A DNA stretch of 64,000 bases from Fragilaria crotonensis (Eukaryota > Bacillariophyta > Fragilariophyceae > Fragilariales > Fragilariaceae). Positions 22,541-33,885 of this stretch are shown piece after piece. The stretch lies in the NCBI GenBank assembly GCA_022925895.1, contig JAKSYS010000245.1:1-64000 (forward strand). The letters run 5' to 3'. A program made the position numbers and the translations under genes. Under the pieces are notes generated by a model, which searched no databases, was not told where the DNA came from, and saw nothing but the letters and a program-made list of their open reading frames with translations. Every line of letters begins with the position of its first letter. The first letter of the stretch is position 1.

Positions 22541-25500
22541 ATGGCAAAGAAGGCAAAGAAATGCTTTCCAGGCGATCCCCGCTTTTCGGGATGGATATCT
22601 CCAAGTAGCGAGGATATTTCTGCACTACCGCGTAATGCTTGGTTGAGCACGTTGCTGTTGGACTGCATACTGCAGCGATCTGCGCCGCCGGTGGATGTGA
22701 CATCCACTGACACTTTTCATATTGGGAGTCTTGGCACCCGAACTTACATCCAGTCATGTAACGATCTGATCACGTATGTACCCAATGGACCCGACGCGGT
22801 TCAAGTGGGAGGGCAAACCGACGAAAAGTTTCACGCATTCGTGCATCTTTGCAATCTTGTTTCCGATCCCGTCCCGTCAGCAGGCTCCTTATACCGATTG
22901 TCTTGGTACACCACTTTTTTGTGCTTTGCTTGGATTGTTCGTTCTCTAGTCGAGAATTTATTACCAATTTGACAATTTACGATTCCCTGCAACGCCGCAC
23001 TCGTCAAATTAATCCCGACGTCGCAACCATCGTAAAGGAAGTCAACTACTTCGTGCGGTTCTACATTCTTCAAGAGGAGGAACATGAGCACCTTCGACTG
23101 ACGGATGAGGCCTTGCTTAAACGAGTGGAGTATGGAGAATGTCCACGTCAGTTGAACGGATTTGATTGCGGTTTATTTGCAGTTGGCATCGTTTTGCACC
23201 TTGTCGAGGGTAAGGTGATCACGATGGAAACGTTTACTCAACAAGACATCACCGGTTTGCGGGCTAAACTGACGGCCGTGTTTGGGGGAGAGGGCACCGG
23301 ATTAGGGACGACAAGTCAGGTTGTCCGCGCCTGCTTCCCAAAACTGAATGGAAGTAGCATCCTTGATACTTTTGGTGTGGAGGTACTGGACGTGCCTGCC
23401 GCGGAAGTACACCAAGTCAGGTCGGCGGGCGGCAGTTCGATTACGGAGGAGGTGGAAACTGCTGTGAACAAGGAAAACACGATGGATACTGCTGGCCATT
23501 CGGGAAGTGACGAAGACATGGAAACCGCTGTGGAAAAGTGCGCATCACTACTTGCTGCTACTGACGATGATTCGGCGAATGGCAACGAGGATGCGCTTAG
23601 TTATCACACTTGCGAGGACAGCGAGAGCAGTAGTGAGCTTAAGGATGATAATGTTACAGATTTTCGAACAGGAAATGAAGGGAGCAATCTGGCAAAGCCA
23701 GTGCCCGTCAACAAGTCTCCTGACGTATTGTTCTATGACATAATGAGGGACGCGAAGGTGGATTGCTTTGCGACGTTGGAAGAGGTGATGCCATTAATTG
23801 AAACGTATGAGATTCGGTCAGGAAATCACTTGCGGGTGCAACGCTCACTCCGAAATCAATTTAAGCAGTTCCAATGTCGGGAGCATGTCAACTGTCCATT
23901 CCAAATTTTAATATCGAGGCGGCGATCTGACGGCAGGTTTGGCGTGTCGAAGATTAAGGGTTTGCATGGCGACGTGCGACGAGCTCCGCTCGCGGCTGAT
24001 GGGCGGCATTGGAAGAAGCGACATCCGAACCTGCATGGAATTATTGGTCAGGTGGTTCAAACAAAGGAAGGAACACCGACACCGGCAGACGTTCAGAAGA
24101 CGGCTGCGACACGTTCTGGTCTGATTGTGCCGTACATGACTGCGTACCGAGCACTGACCCATGAAACAAGCGCTCAAAAGGCTGCAACGTTGAAAAACTT
24201 CGAGATGATTATCCCTTTTTTGGAAGCGTTGAAGAGCTGTAACCCTGATTCCATTATTGGATGCGAGAGGGATAAGGACATGAGGGTCGTTGAGCTGCAT
24301 GTTTTCCCCGGGATCATGAACCGAGCGCTGAAGTTTGTGCGCCCGGTACTGTCTTTGGATGCCGCCCACCTGAAGAGTGTGTTCAAAGGCACTCTGTACG
24401 TTGCATCAGTTCTGACGGGTAGCAATGATATCTTCCCAATTGGATTCATGATCTCGGCAGGCAATGAGGATGGTGCTTCGTGGCGAAAGATGCTTCGTTA
24501 TCTGAAGAAAGCGTGCCCAATCATTGGAGAGCAGGTGTACGGAAATGTTGACGTGGATGGGGTCGCGAGGCCCCCATTTCTGTTCATTTCTGACCGAGAC
24601 AAGGGTCTGAAACCGGCGTTGAAAGCAGTGTTCCCTGATAAATTTGAGATGAGCTGCGCAAAACACATCGAGGGCAACGTGGCGCAGAAGTTTGGCAAGC
24701 AGTGTTCCAAATATGTATTGGCAATTGCAAAAACATTTTCGACAAGAAATTCTAGTCGCTTATTTGAAGAGGTACGCAGGATTAAGCCGGAAGCTGCAAC
24801 ATACCTGGATGAAATCACAGACAAGGATCGTGTTCTGTGGCGGACCACTCAGTGGTACTCATCTTCTACCGCCGTTGTCATTCCACCAAGGTATGGAATT
24901 GTGACGTCAAACACAAGTGAGGCAGTGAACAATATGTTCTCTGAAGCTAGAGACCTGGGGTGGTTAGAGTGTGTGAACAAACTCATCGACATCATGTCGA
25001 CAAGGATATACGTGTGCAGAAAGAAGTACAGTGAACGTGAGGGGTCCGAAGTGGTGCCTAGAGTTGCGCAGATAATGAAGGTTAGGTGGGATGCAGCTGC
25101 TAGCATGACGGTTGTCGAGTTGGAAAGTGGATGCGGTGACTTTAAGGTCGTAGAACCATCATCACTTGCGGAGGATGACCTTGCTGAGAATACAGTACGA
25201 TCGTCAGCAGGATACCTGGACCAAAACCGCATCAACATAGTAAAGCCAGACCTTCAATGGTGCAGCTGCGGTGTCTGGCAAGACTTCTTGTACCCCTGTC
25301 GACATGCGTGTGCAGTCTTCAGGAAATGGAAAGAAAAAGACTTCACCTATGTCATCGGCAATTTGGTGCATCCCTACTACAGTTTCGAGTTTGTACAAAA
25401 CACGTTCAGGAGCAACGTCTTCCCCGTCTGCTTGGAAACACTCGAATATGATGGCGTGACGAAGGAACCAGCATTGCCAAAGCGACAGGCGGGACGCCCG

Positions 25501-25665
25501 AAGACAAAACGAATTCGCAGACGAAGTAAATTTGTCGAATTGAAGCAGTCGCCTGTAACATGTTCCATCTGTGGGAAAAGGGGTCACAACCGACGAAGTT
25601 GTGTTCCGTCTGTGCAGAAAGGTGCCAAGTCCAACGAAATTGCCCCAGTCTCTAATAGTGTCTAA
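22541..25665 (+). CDS. Ulp1-like protease / MULE transposase fusion
   Basis: Exon 1 (22541-22773) joins exon 2 (22884 or 22881 to 25665) across an intron with donor GTATGT; both acceptors keep phase, giving about 1004 aa. N-terminal third: C48/Ulp1-type SUMO-protease-like domain, with His near residue 88 (VLVHHFFVL), Asp near 111 (LTIYDSL) and QLNGFDCGLFAVG carrying the Cys near 173. An acidic Ser-rich linker follows. Then a WRKY-GCM1/FAR1-like DNA-binding segment (FKQFQCREHVNCPFQI). The MULE DDE core has LSLDAAHLK (about 569), FISDRDKGL (about 647) and TSNTSEAVNNMF (about 755). A SWIM zinc finger (WCSCGVWQDFLYPCRHAC) and a CCHC knuckle (CSICGKRGHNRRSC) end the protein. All catalytic residues are visible and the frame is open, so it may be active. 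The stop lies inside the right TIR. Confidence 0.92.
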
Positions 25666-26256
25666 AAGATAATAGGTAATGACAATTTTAGTGTGCGTAA
25701 CAACTATATGCGTCATGTTGCATTCGATGAGGGTGACGACAAGGGGCTGGATTTAGGTTCATGTACTTCTCAGATGAACATTATGGTACTGTATACCAAA
25801 GGTGCGACTACTGTATCAGGTTCAGTTGATTCAAATGCATCGCCCACAATGGTCAATTTGAATTTGAACGTTCAACACAGAAGAAGCACAACGCAAATAA
25901 TGACCACACTACAAGAGTGATAACAACTACCACATTAGCGCAATCAAACTGAGAGGTACAAGAGATTGAAACAAAATGACAGAGAAAGAGGTTGTGGTGC
26001 AAGGTTGGCCATTCTTCATTTATGACATTGGCTACAATACGGTGTACCATGTTATCTGTGGAGAGAAGATGTGGCTGGCGACAAAATGTGTTACTATATC
26101 ACGTTTGCGTGATATAGTAATATATGAACAAATGTATGCGTGATATTGTAAACGTCAAAAGCAAATCGGTGATATAGTAAGATGTAAAGTTGTATATAGA
26201 GGGTCATTGTACTATATTGAAAAGTGGCTGAAAAATACGTGATTTTGTAATTTCCA
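25637..26256 (-). repeat. MULE right terminal inverted repeat
   Basis: Reverse-complement partner of 19198-19815. The last codons and stop of the transposase (about 25637-25665) lie within it, so the repeat reaches into coding sequence. Confidence 0.92.
26091..26120. repeat. Subterminal hairpin in right TIR
   Basis: Mirror copy of 19333-19362, arms intact and loop TTTG. Confidence 0.7.
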
Positions 26257-26458
26257 TTTACATTATAAGGGCGGTAAACGAGATTTTCGTCAAACCAAAC
26301 CGGGGTCAGTTCTGACACGAAAAATGGTCCTCGATTAGGAGGGCCTGAGAAAGTTATCACCAGCGATAGTCGGACAATTCCACAACTTCCAACACACGGA
26401 AACCCGCACAGATTTACGACCGGTTCCTTGGCACATCCGTTTCAGCTCCTGTTTTACC

Positions 26459-27374
26459 ATGCCCCCGAGTATCCACCTGACACAGCTATCACCTGCACCT
26501 GCGAAAGAGGCTAGGAGGAAAGCGTCGACGACAAGTCGAGGAAAAGATCGAGAGAAGCAGCGAGAGCATCACGAAACAACAGCTCCGTCGCCTCCAAATC
26601 CCACGCCGCTCGCCGCGACGGATGGTGCCATCTTCCCCATTACCAACTCATCTTCTTTGTACGGCGGCGCTGGTATGTATGGTGGGGGTATGTACGGAGG
26701 TGGATTGTATGGTGGAGGTATGTACGGTGTTTCACCATTTGGAGGAGGAATGCCCCCACCTGGTCCCTTGTCTGGTCTGAATCAGTTTCTATTTGGGGTA
26801 CAGAACGTGGTGTTTTCGTTAGGACAAGCAGTGCAGGTAAGTTAAGCATAGTTCCTCAAGGAGAGAGACTTTGACGCTAACGTCATCCTTCATTCAGATT
26901 ATCGGGATGAATACGCAGGCAATACAGCATCTCCGGAGACAGCCTCGGCTATGTTGGACCACGCTCTGAAAACGTATACTGAGATGCGAAGGCTGGATGC
27001 GAGTAGAAACGAATCAGAATCTGAAGACAAAAAAGAAAAGACGAAGATTGCGAGCTTTGAGGTGGATGATAGTCACGGTTGTCACCTATGCGGGATTCCG
27101 AGTAGTGAAATTAGCCTTGCAAAGGCGTAGACCGAAATCGACCCAATTCAATGGGATGGTTCGCACTATGGCACTCCCCCATCCTTGTCCTATGGAGGCC
27201 TCCATGCGCAGTCGAGCTGGGACATATGATTGCCAAGTGCTGCTCCTACTGGTAGTGGTTACGATACATAGGAAGCAAAGTTACAGCGTTTTCGAAGCCG
27301 TAAAAAGAACGCAAATTCCTGTACCCTTCGGCGTTTCGAAGACTTCCATAGTCCTTAATTCGCCTTTTCGTTAG
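26459..27374 (+). CDS. PEX13: PEX13-like peroxisomal docking protein, frameshifted as assembled
   Basis: Exon 1 (26459-26836) encodes a Pro/Ser-rich head and then a Gly-Tyr repeat (GMYGGGMYGGGLYGGGMYG) and SGLNQFLFGVQNVVFSLGQ, the order seen in the N-terminus of PEX13. A 61-bp intron (26837-26897) is followed by IIGMNTQAIQ, then a frame change near 26925-26932 into LDHALKTYTEMRRLD. Another change falls at the A6 run 27029-27034 into RRLRALRWMIVTVVTYAGFRVVKLAL, a membrane span. Peroxins of this type dock import receptors at the peroxisomal membrane. The C-terminal part is Gly-rich in more than one frame and its exact end is unclear; the SH3 domain found in animal and yeast PEX13 is not seen. 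Assignment rests on the repeat head and the membrane-adjacent block. Confidence 0.58.
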
Positions 27375-27392
27375 AGGAAGGACTCGTTCGCT

Positions 27393-27874
27393 TCAATGAC
27401 AGGGACAATGAGAGCCTCTCTTTGCCGCCTTCAGTTTCGTTGCCTTCGAGAGAGCATTAGAGTCGTAGCGTCGAAGAACGTCGGCAACACCGCCGTTCTG
27501 CTTGATGAGCTTGGAAATGAGTTCCAAAACTCCCGGACGAAAGCGCTCTATACCTCCTTGAACATCATCACCTGTCATGAAGGTATCTTGTCAGCAGGAG
27601 AAGACGAGCATTTTCTAGCAAAGTGCGAAGCCATCTTCATGACTTACTGGAAACTCGAAGTGGCCCGTGACCGTTCTTGCCCTTGGAAGCTTCCGCCGTA
27701 ATCAATTTGAAGAATTCTGGAGTGAACTCAATGTTCTCGCTAACAAACTCCCTCAGCTCGGCGTAAGAATGAGGCCAACGAGGGAGGCAAACTCGTTTTG
27801 GATTTCACCCATTCCTCACCAGTTGAGTATTCTGGTAGTTCGCGCTTGCTTTCGCCCGCTGCCTTCCATGTCAT
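27393..27874 (-). CDS. Small spliced coding segments, separate gene or 3' end of the USP gene
   Basis: Minus-strand frames MTWKAAGESKRELPEYSTGEEW (from 27874), LREFVSENIEFTPEFFKLITAEASK and DDVQGGIERFRPGVLELISKLIKQNGG can be joined by GT..AG introns. The second intron is clear: donor GTAAGTCATG at 27647, acceptor ATGACAG before 27571, in phase. The first, about 52 bp, is weaker. The stop is at 27393. The segment starts only 19 bp past the USP stop codon, so it may be the real C-terminus of that protein reached by an unseen splice or indel. No family recognised. Confidence 0.35.
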
Positions 27875-27892
27875 GCGGCGTGACTGAGTTGG

Positions 27893-29220
27893 CTACGGTG
27901 AATGTCGAGGAAGTAGCAACGGAGCCGCAGTCGCCGACAATGCCGGGGCTTCCATGGTAGACGACGTTGCAAACGTCGCCACCTCGGCCTGTTTGGCACG
28001 AAGGTCCTGTGCCACGGGGTGATCTACCACACGGTAAAAGAGCATGTAGGCTTCAGCGTTCAAGACTTCTTGCGAAGTGGCACGCGACACGCGAGCATCA
28101 TCCATTTTCCACCATTCGTTCTTGCTAATGTTCCTCACGTAGGCGACGTAGTGGCCAGAATGCGAGTTTTTGCCCGAATGCACGACGACAGCAAAGAGGC
28201 GACAGAACATGTTCTTAACCTTCCCCGACAGCTGCTCTGTCAGGAACGGTTTAAGATCAAAGATCTCGAGGAATTTGATGTGTCCTTCAATTTTGGCAGA
28301 CCCCGAGGCACCTAGTAGTTGCGACACTTCGCGACCTCGACGAGCCGGAGGGGGTAGAGGCTTGCCGTCGGATCCGTAGCGGAATCGTTTGAGGTGAAGA
28401 GTCAGGATAGGGGGTATCGAGGCCAAGCGGGACTGTTTAGTCGCCCGACCCATCTTGCCGCATCGGTCGCACTTGTATTCTGCAAGCGGTTCCACCTTGG
28501 TGAATCGTTGGAAGGCGGAGCTCAGGTCAGAAAGGGCTGACCCAGACGTATGCGTCACTTCCAAGCCAATATCTTCGATGGGATCGATGGTTGAATTCAT
28601 CGCATGGCAGGAATCGCAACAGACGTTGGACTCGACTGTTCCTCGGAACAATTTAAAGGGATAGAGCTTCTCGTTCTCCGGATTGTCATGAACTGACCCA
28701 TGCCCAGTTGCCTTCGAGGCCAACGCCGACGATTTTTGCATGGCCTCGATGAGGATTCGGAGAAACTCATGCGAGTCTTCTTGGACGCCAAGTTTGAACC
28801 ATGGTGGAGCCACTTGTTCAACGAAGCCATTGACAAAGACCTCCGGGGCGACGGGGTCACCGGATCTCGATCTCGCATGGACCTCAGTAATGTGATCTTC
28901 GAACTCACAAAGGGTGCAAAACTCCATATCCACCGAATCATCCGAGTCTGTGCATGGACTCTTTTTACCAGACCGCCTTGACTTTCGTGTTGATCGCTTT
29001 CTGGAGGGCCCTTCGCAGGACGGACCAGGCGAGGTTCTTCGCCGTTCTTCGTTCCCTCGAGCGATGGGACATGTGAGTTGATGAGGTTCATAATCGATTG
29101 CAAGACAAAGTTCCGGGGCATGAGCCAGCGCCTGAAGGACGGCATTCATGTAACAAGTGTTTCCAAGGTTGGCAACGCCAGAGGCGACCCGCGCTGTTGG
29201 GATGGCGGCAATTCTGGCAT
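27893..29220 (-). CDS. Ubiquitin-specific protease (USP/C19 family), 5' end unresolved
   Basis: Deubiquitinase that removes ubiquitin from proteins. The Cys box VANLGNTCYMNAVLQALAH is read just upstream of the first ATG at 29149, so that ATG cannot be the start; an upstream exon is needed, since an in-frame stop lies beyond about 29230. Further family blocks: FVEQVAPPWFKLGVQEDSHE (USP helix region), two zinc-binding CxxC pairs (VCCDSCHAMN and YKCDRCGKMG), PPILTLHLKRFRYG and the His box NSHSGHYVAYV followed by WWKMDDARVS. The N-terminal insert between the Cys box and the middle is basic and Ser-rich. It resembles the USP36/USP42 side of the family by layout only. Frame intact from the Cys box to the stop at 27893. 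Confidence 0.87.
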
Positions 29221-29720
29221 GTCGACCCGTAACCGAACGCTGTCAAATGATGTACCAACAACGACACCGATTTTTGTAAGAGGAAAGGTCCACAATGTGG
29301 ACAGATGGTCCCAAAGGACCGCTTTACGGTCGTCGTGATGTTTTCACTTGCTGTGATTGATTGTAATTCGCTACGTCGCAACCAACCAGGAGAGAAGGAA
29401 ACAAACAAACCAACTTTCGACTCGCAACGTGCGACTCGCGTCTCGCGAACAGTCCTCCGTTCTCACGGTTGCCCTTCGTCTTCCACCTGTGACGACAGCG
29501 CTGCGAGCTTCAGAGCTTCGAGCCGTGGCCAGTGAGTGGTCTGTGCATACAGAAAACAGAACTCCAATCTCTCTATTCATCATTTCATCCCCTCGTAGTC
29601 GGCGTACCAGATACTTGTACTGACTATGTACGAGTAGAGTACAAGTACTAGTACCAGGGACAGTCTTAAAAATGCGAAATTTAAGAAAGCGTGACAGAAA
29701 GTCCATTATCTGCATACGAC

Positions 29721-29749
29721 CTCCAAGGCGGCGGTTCGAGTGCACACGG
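29721..29749 (+). repeat. 29-bp inverted repeat, left copy
   Basis: Matches the reverse complement of 31282-31310 at 28 of 29 positions; shared core GCGGCGGTTCGAGTGCACAC. The copies are about 1.5 kb apart. Possibly the ends of an unclassified element; the core also resembles a tRNA B-box (GGTTCGA), but no tRNA fold is seen. Confidence 0.6.
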
Positions 29750-31281
29750 TTGAAGAAATTTCCACGAAGAGAATTTGACTAATCGCACGTGTAGCTTCTG
29801 ATATTAATTCTACGGTGCAACGTTCACTGTGTTGGAGCATCGTCCGAGTCATAAATTGGTAGAAAGTGCAAGCTTCCATTGCGCAACTCCTCAAGTGACA
29901 ATGACATCTGTAACACCGCCATTTGCTGATGTACTGTGCGGCCACATGAAGCAAATTGTTCATGAGTTCTAGCCTGTTGGGCATGCTGAGTTTGAACAAA
30001 TTGAAAAGGAGAAATGCACAAATTCAACTTTCCGCGCGAAAGCACGAGCAAACCCAAGATTCCAAGCTGTTGGAGGAGTTTAATCCACTTTTGGTGGGAA
30101 ATTGTCTAAGTTTCAAGGAGGAATTTGAAATTAATAATGATGAGAGCTACAGAAAAGCAGCAAGAGCACGAACATGGCCAAGAGAGAAGTGGAGATGTTG
30201 GCTGCATGCTGGGATATGACGGCCCTTACAAGTAAGCGGACGTGTCACGAGCTGAAACAAAATCAGCAGGCAAACGATTCAATGCTCACAAGAACGTCAA
30301 GAATGAAGCACTTGCTGATGGTTCATTACATGGATAGAATAAGGAATAGCAAGCCAAAGAGCTTGGAGTGGTTTGAAGTTTGGGATTCGAAACGAGCATC
30401 TTCAGCATCGGCTGTGCCAACAGTACCGACAACTTTTTCGATTTCTGGCAGGGCGGTCATCTGTCGGTGTGTCTGGTTCTGATACACAACAATGAACTTG
30501 CAAAGGAAAACATGGAAAGAGTACGACAAAGGCAACTCATGAGCTATCAGTTACGTGGCAAAAGCGTGCGGTGTCAGTAAAAATCATTCAACAATTAAAA
30601 CGCACGAAAACGAAGTCGGCAATGAGAGGAATTGAAATCACGCGGAACAAAATGTCATTGACAGTCAAGAAGTGGCACAGGTATGCCTTTCTGCAGTAAG
30701 AAACCTCTTTGTTGCTTATCACATTGAGGAGCGGAGGAACTACGAGAAGGTATTTGAATGTGACATGCAGCCTCGAGCAGTGCTGTTTTGCAACTTCAAT
30801 GAGGAAGCAAAAGCCGAGTGGATGTAACAAAACCTGAAGGCACTGCATACAGAAATCTGGTAAGCATCTTTGGAAGTATTGTCGAATTTAGGGAACTGGT
30901 GTATTGTATTGCTGCGACGTCAAGCGAGAGCTGTGATGAGAACTTTCCTTCAAGAGCAGGAGTCTCATTTGAGCACGTTCGAGCTGACTTCCTATGTACT
31001 CGAGTACTCCCCAACATGGTGTAGCAAAGAAGACTGTTGTAACAAGGTAACACAGTAGAAGTAGCACCAAGTACTTACAAGTGCAATAGTAATAATCTTC
31101 TTGATGATGCCAGGCAGCAGGCAGTGATCGAGAGTATGGATATGTTTATAGTTTTACTGTACGAGGGTTTTTGATTGGAGCGATACGTTTCGCAATCTCT
31201 ACGTGCAACTGTACTAGGAGGTACGTAGAAAGAAGAAAGCAACAAGTCATGAAGAAAAATCACAGTAAAAATACGTGAAAG

Positions 31282-31310
31282 CCGTGTGCACTCGAACCGC
31301 CGCATTGGAG
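31282..31310 (-). repeat. 29-bp inverted repeat, right copy
   Basis: Partner of 29721-29749. Confidence 0.6.
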
Positions 31311-33885
31311 CTAGTTGAGCTGTCTACACATAGGACCATAGCCACATAGCCACAGTCCACCCACTCCACAGAAAGGCGGCCGAAGCACTGTATTCCGTGT
31401 GCGAATGTAAAACCCTGTACAAAGTACAGTACAGTAGCAGGGCGAAATGAGCACTATTCATATATACTAGTATTCACCATACACTTATACGAGTACAGGT
31501 ACTCGTACGAGCACGCAATAGATGCGGGTTCAGTTCCTATGATGTACGAGTACTGAGTATGTCATACGCGGAACTCTGACACTCTGAGGAACGAGCGATA
31601 CCACGAAGTGCGCCGAATCGGGTTGCTTGTGGTTCGAGACCCAAGACGTCGGACAGACTAATACAACATCAACAAGAACATAACAAAAGATCTCACCAGA
31701 TACGGGGTCTGAAGCAGCCATAGTGACCGAGGTCAGCATGCGAATGTCAGGATTTCCATCATAATCACAGTGACGATGCTAAGGTTTAAGTAACAATTTC
31801 AACATAACATTCCTCCTGTCCGTGTCCACAAGAATGCAAGAATGGTCATGATGGCTAGTAAAGGAATGTCAATGGAGTGAGAAGTGTGAGCAAACAATCT
31901 GTTGCTATGCAGTGGATCTGAAGCTGTTTGCAAGCTGACGAGACAACAGGAAACATATAGGAATGGGTGGCTAAAGTACAACTGTTATTTCTGGTTCTTT
32001 GACCTTTCATTCACTCCGCAATCATCAGTTCTGGGACTGACAAACAATTAAGGATGATCCAAGCAGAACAATTTGATTTGGGATCACACTTTGCAGCACC
32101 AGTGCCATTCCTGTTTGGTGATCCAGGAATATTGGGCAATTATGGCCCTGCTGAAACCTCTGACAGGAGCAGCTTTTCATACATAATGTACTACTGCTGC
32201 GCAGCATACAAAGTTGCACGGGGGCATTAATCATTAGAAACCCTTTTTCTAGTATAAGAATGTAACCAACCAGCAGAGCTGATAAAACCGTCTGCTGCGT
32301 TTCTTGGTATCTTGTACCCCCCCCCCCCAAGGTTCATAAAAATGTCCAGCACCTTGAGAAAAATTGGATGACGGACATACCAAAATGAAGTTGCACCAAT
32401 ATTGAATGCACTGTTAAAAGGACTCCAACAGACTTATTTCCCTGACACAAATTTCATTTGACAACTTAGGCATCAGTGCCTGGCCTCCTTAATTCACAAG
32501 TTGAGAGAAACTCCAGCTTTATCCCAAATTGATAGTTGATGACAAACCTGACTTTAAGAAGAAAGTTGCTTGTGGTCACACTAACAATCAACCATCCCAA
32601 GTTTGAAGATAGAAACTGAAACAAGATATAAGCAACCCAGCCACTCCTGGCAGAAAATCAAGGATCTTGTCACAGTAATGGCTTCAATTCTTTAAACCTT
32701 GGAGGAAGAATCATTCCGGTGGTCTTAATAGGTTCGTTTACGACGTTTCATGGTTTTTTTTCCTTGCTATTCACCCTGAAAGCTTGCATCCGGAGTACAG
32801 CATCATGCCGAGGGAAGAAACCACGTGCAAATGATTGCACCATCTGACAATTCTTGGCTTCGAACATGAATATATTTCACACCGTGTATGACATAGCTGC
32901 CAACACACGGTCCGTATAGGTCAGCGGCATGATTGCTGAAAAATTCGTGGAAGAGTTTGGAGGCACTTCAGGAGGAGCACCATTGTCTACAGGAGAAGAC
33001 TAGGCTACCAATATGGTAGCTCATCCTAAGCTGCAATCGGATGGGTTCTGCTCAGCGCCACGCTACGAGGCGCAACTCTAGCTGGGATGACACATTGGAT
33101 TTCAAATACAAGCCATGCATTGTCTGGTGATGGCCGTTCTTAGACATTCTTTTGTTACTACAAGTTAAAGCTTAAAGTTCCTATTTGTTAAGTTTTACCT
33201 ACATACTTTGCAACAACCTTGTTGTTACTTTCATCTCCAGCACGAATTGAGAAGCAAAGTGAGTGCATCAATGCTAAAAGATCTGGTATGCTCATTCCAT
33301 GAACTTACCTTGCTTGAGTTGCTTTGTTGTCTATAATAGATATATAGCAGACATTATGGTTGTGATGTGAATGACTTTGTTGTGCAGGGCTACCAGAGCT
33401 CACCAACACGGCCACAACCTGAATCAAGTGGCTGTCAAAGATAGTGACTTGATGAACACAATGGGGTGGAAGGAGGCTCACACCACATTGGTCAATTCCA
33501 TCGGTTATCGAGAATGCTGCAACTCCTATGCTTCAGCGGTTACATCTGAAAGCACGGAGTGTGAACATGTATGATCGCAAATACTGCTGATACTGATGAC
33601 ACACATGACGCAGTTCATAGTTCATAGCGTACGGCATATTATTTGCACTCTTGCTTCTCAGTCTTGGTACAATGTCGATGCCACCAACACCTGCGTACTT
33701 TGCATGAGTGCTGTCTCGCTCTTCGTACGGTACTGCCGAGTGCTCGATACATACCACATTTCGAGTACTCCGAATACTGGAGAACAAGCCGTGTACGTAC
33801 TAGATGTTTGATTACTCTAATGAAGTTCAGGTTATTCCACTGTACACCAGTTCTGGATCATTCCGAGCTCCAAGTGGCATTGTCA

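Larger units (their letters stand above)
19198..26256 (+). mobile_element. Mutator-like element with long TIRs and two divergent genes, 7059 bp
   Basis: Bounded by about 620-bp inverted repeats (19198-19815 and 25637-26256). Inside are a minus-strand gene (19800-21874), a 670-bp divergent promoter region, and a plus-strand transposase gene (22541-25665). The coding ends of both genes run into the inner parts of the TIRs. The transposase has MULE catalytic, SWIM and zinc-knuckle regions plus an N-terminal Ulp1-like cysteine protease domain. Mutator elements normally make 8-11-bp target duplications; none is clean here, so the outermost bases or the target site may have changed. Confidence 0.9.
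29240..33885. other. Gene-poor region, about 4.6 kb
   Basis: The longest stretch without a recognisable gene. It includes a GTAC-rich block at 29600-29660, an inverted repeat pair (see separate entries), another GTAC-rich block at 31420-31560 and a C12 run at 32317-32328. From about 29950 to 33600 composition is AT-richer and all frames are closed often; no transposase or conserved motif is convincing. May be old, decayed repeat sequence. Confidence 0.45.

Noticed and set aside
22831-23091. Minus-strand frames opposite the MULE transposase as antisense genes
   Set aside because: They are shadows of a long conserved coding frame with catalytic motifs on the plus strand.
19188-26266. Clean target-site duplication for the MULE
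   Set aside because: Left ttaagaaggg and right atttacatta do not match; only a loose similarity with gaps.
31617-31655. tRNA-like T-arm (GGTTCGAGACC)
   Set aside because: No D-arm, anticodon arm or acceptor pairing could be built around it.
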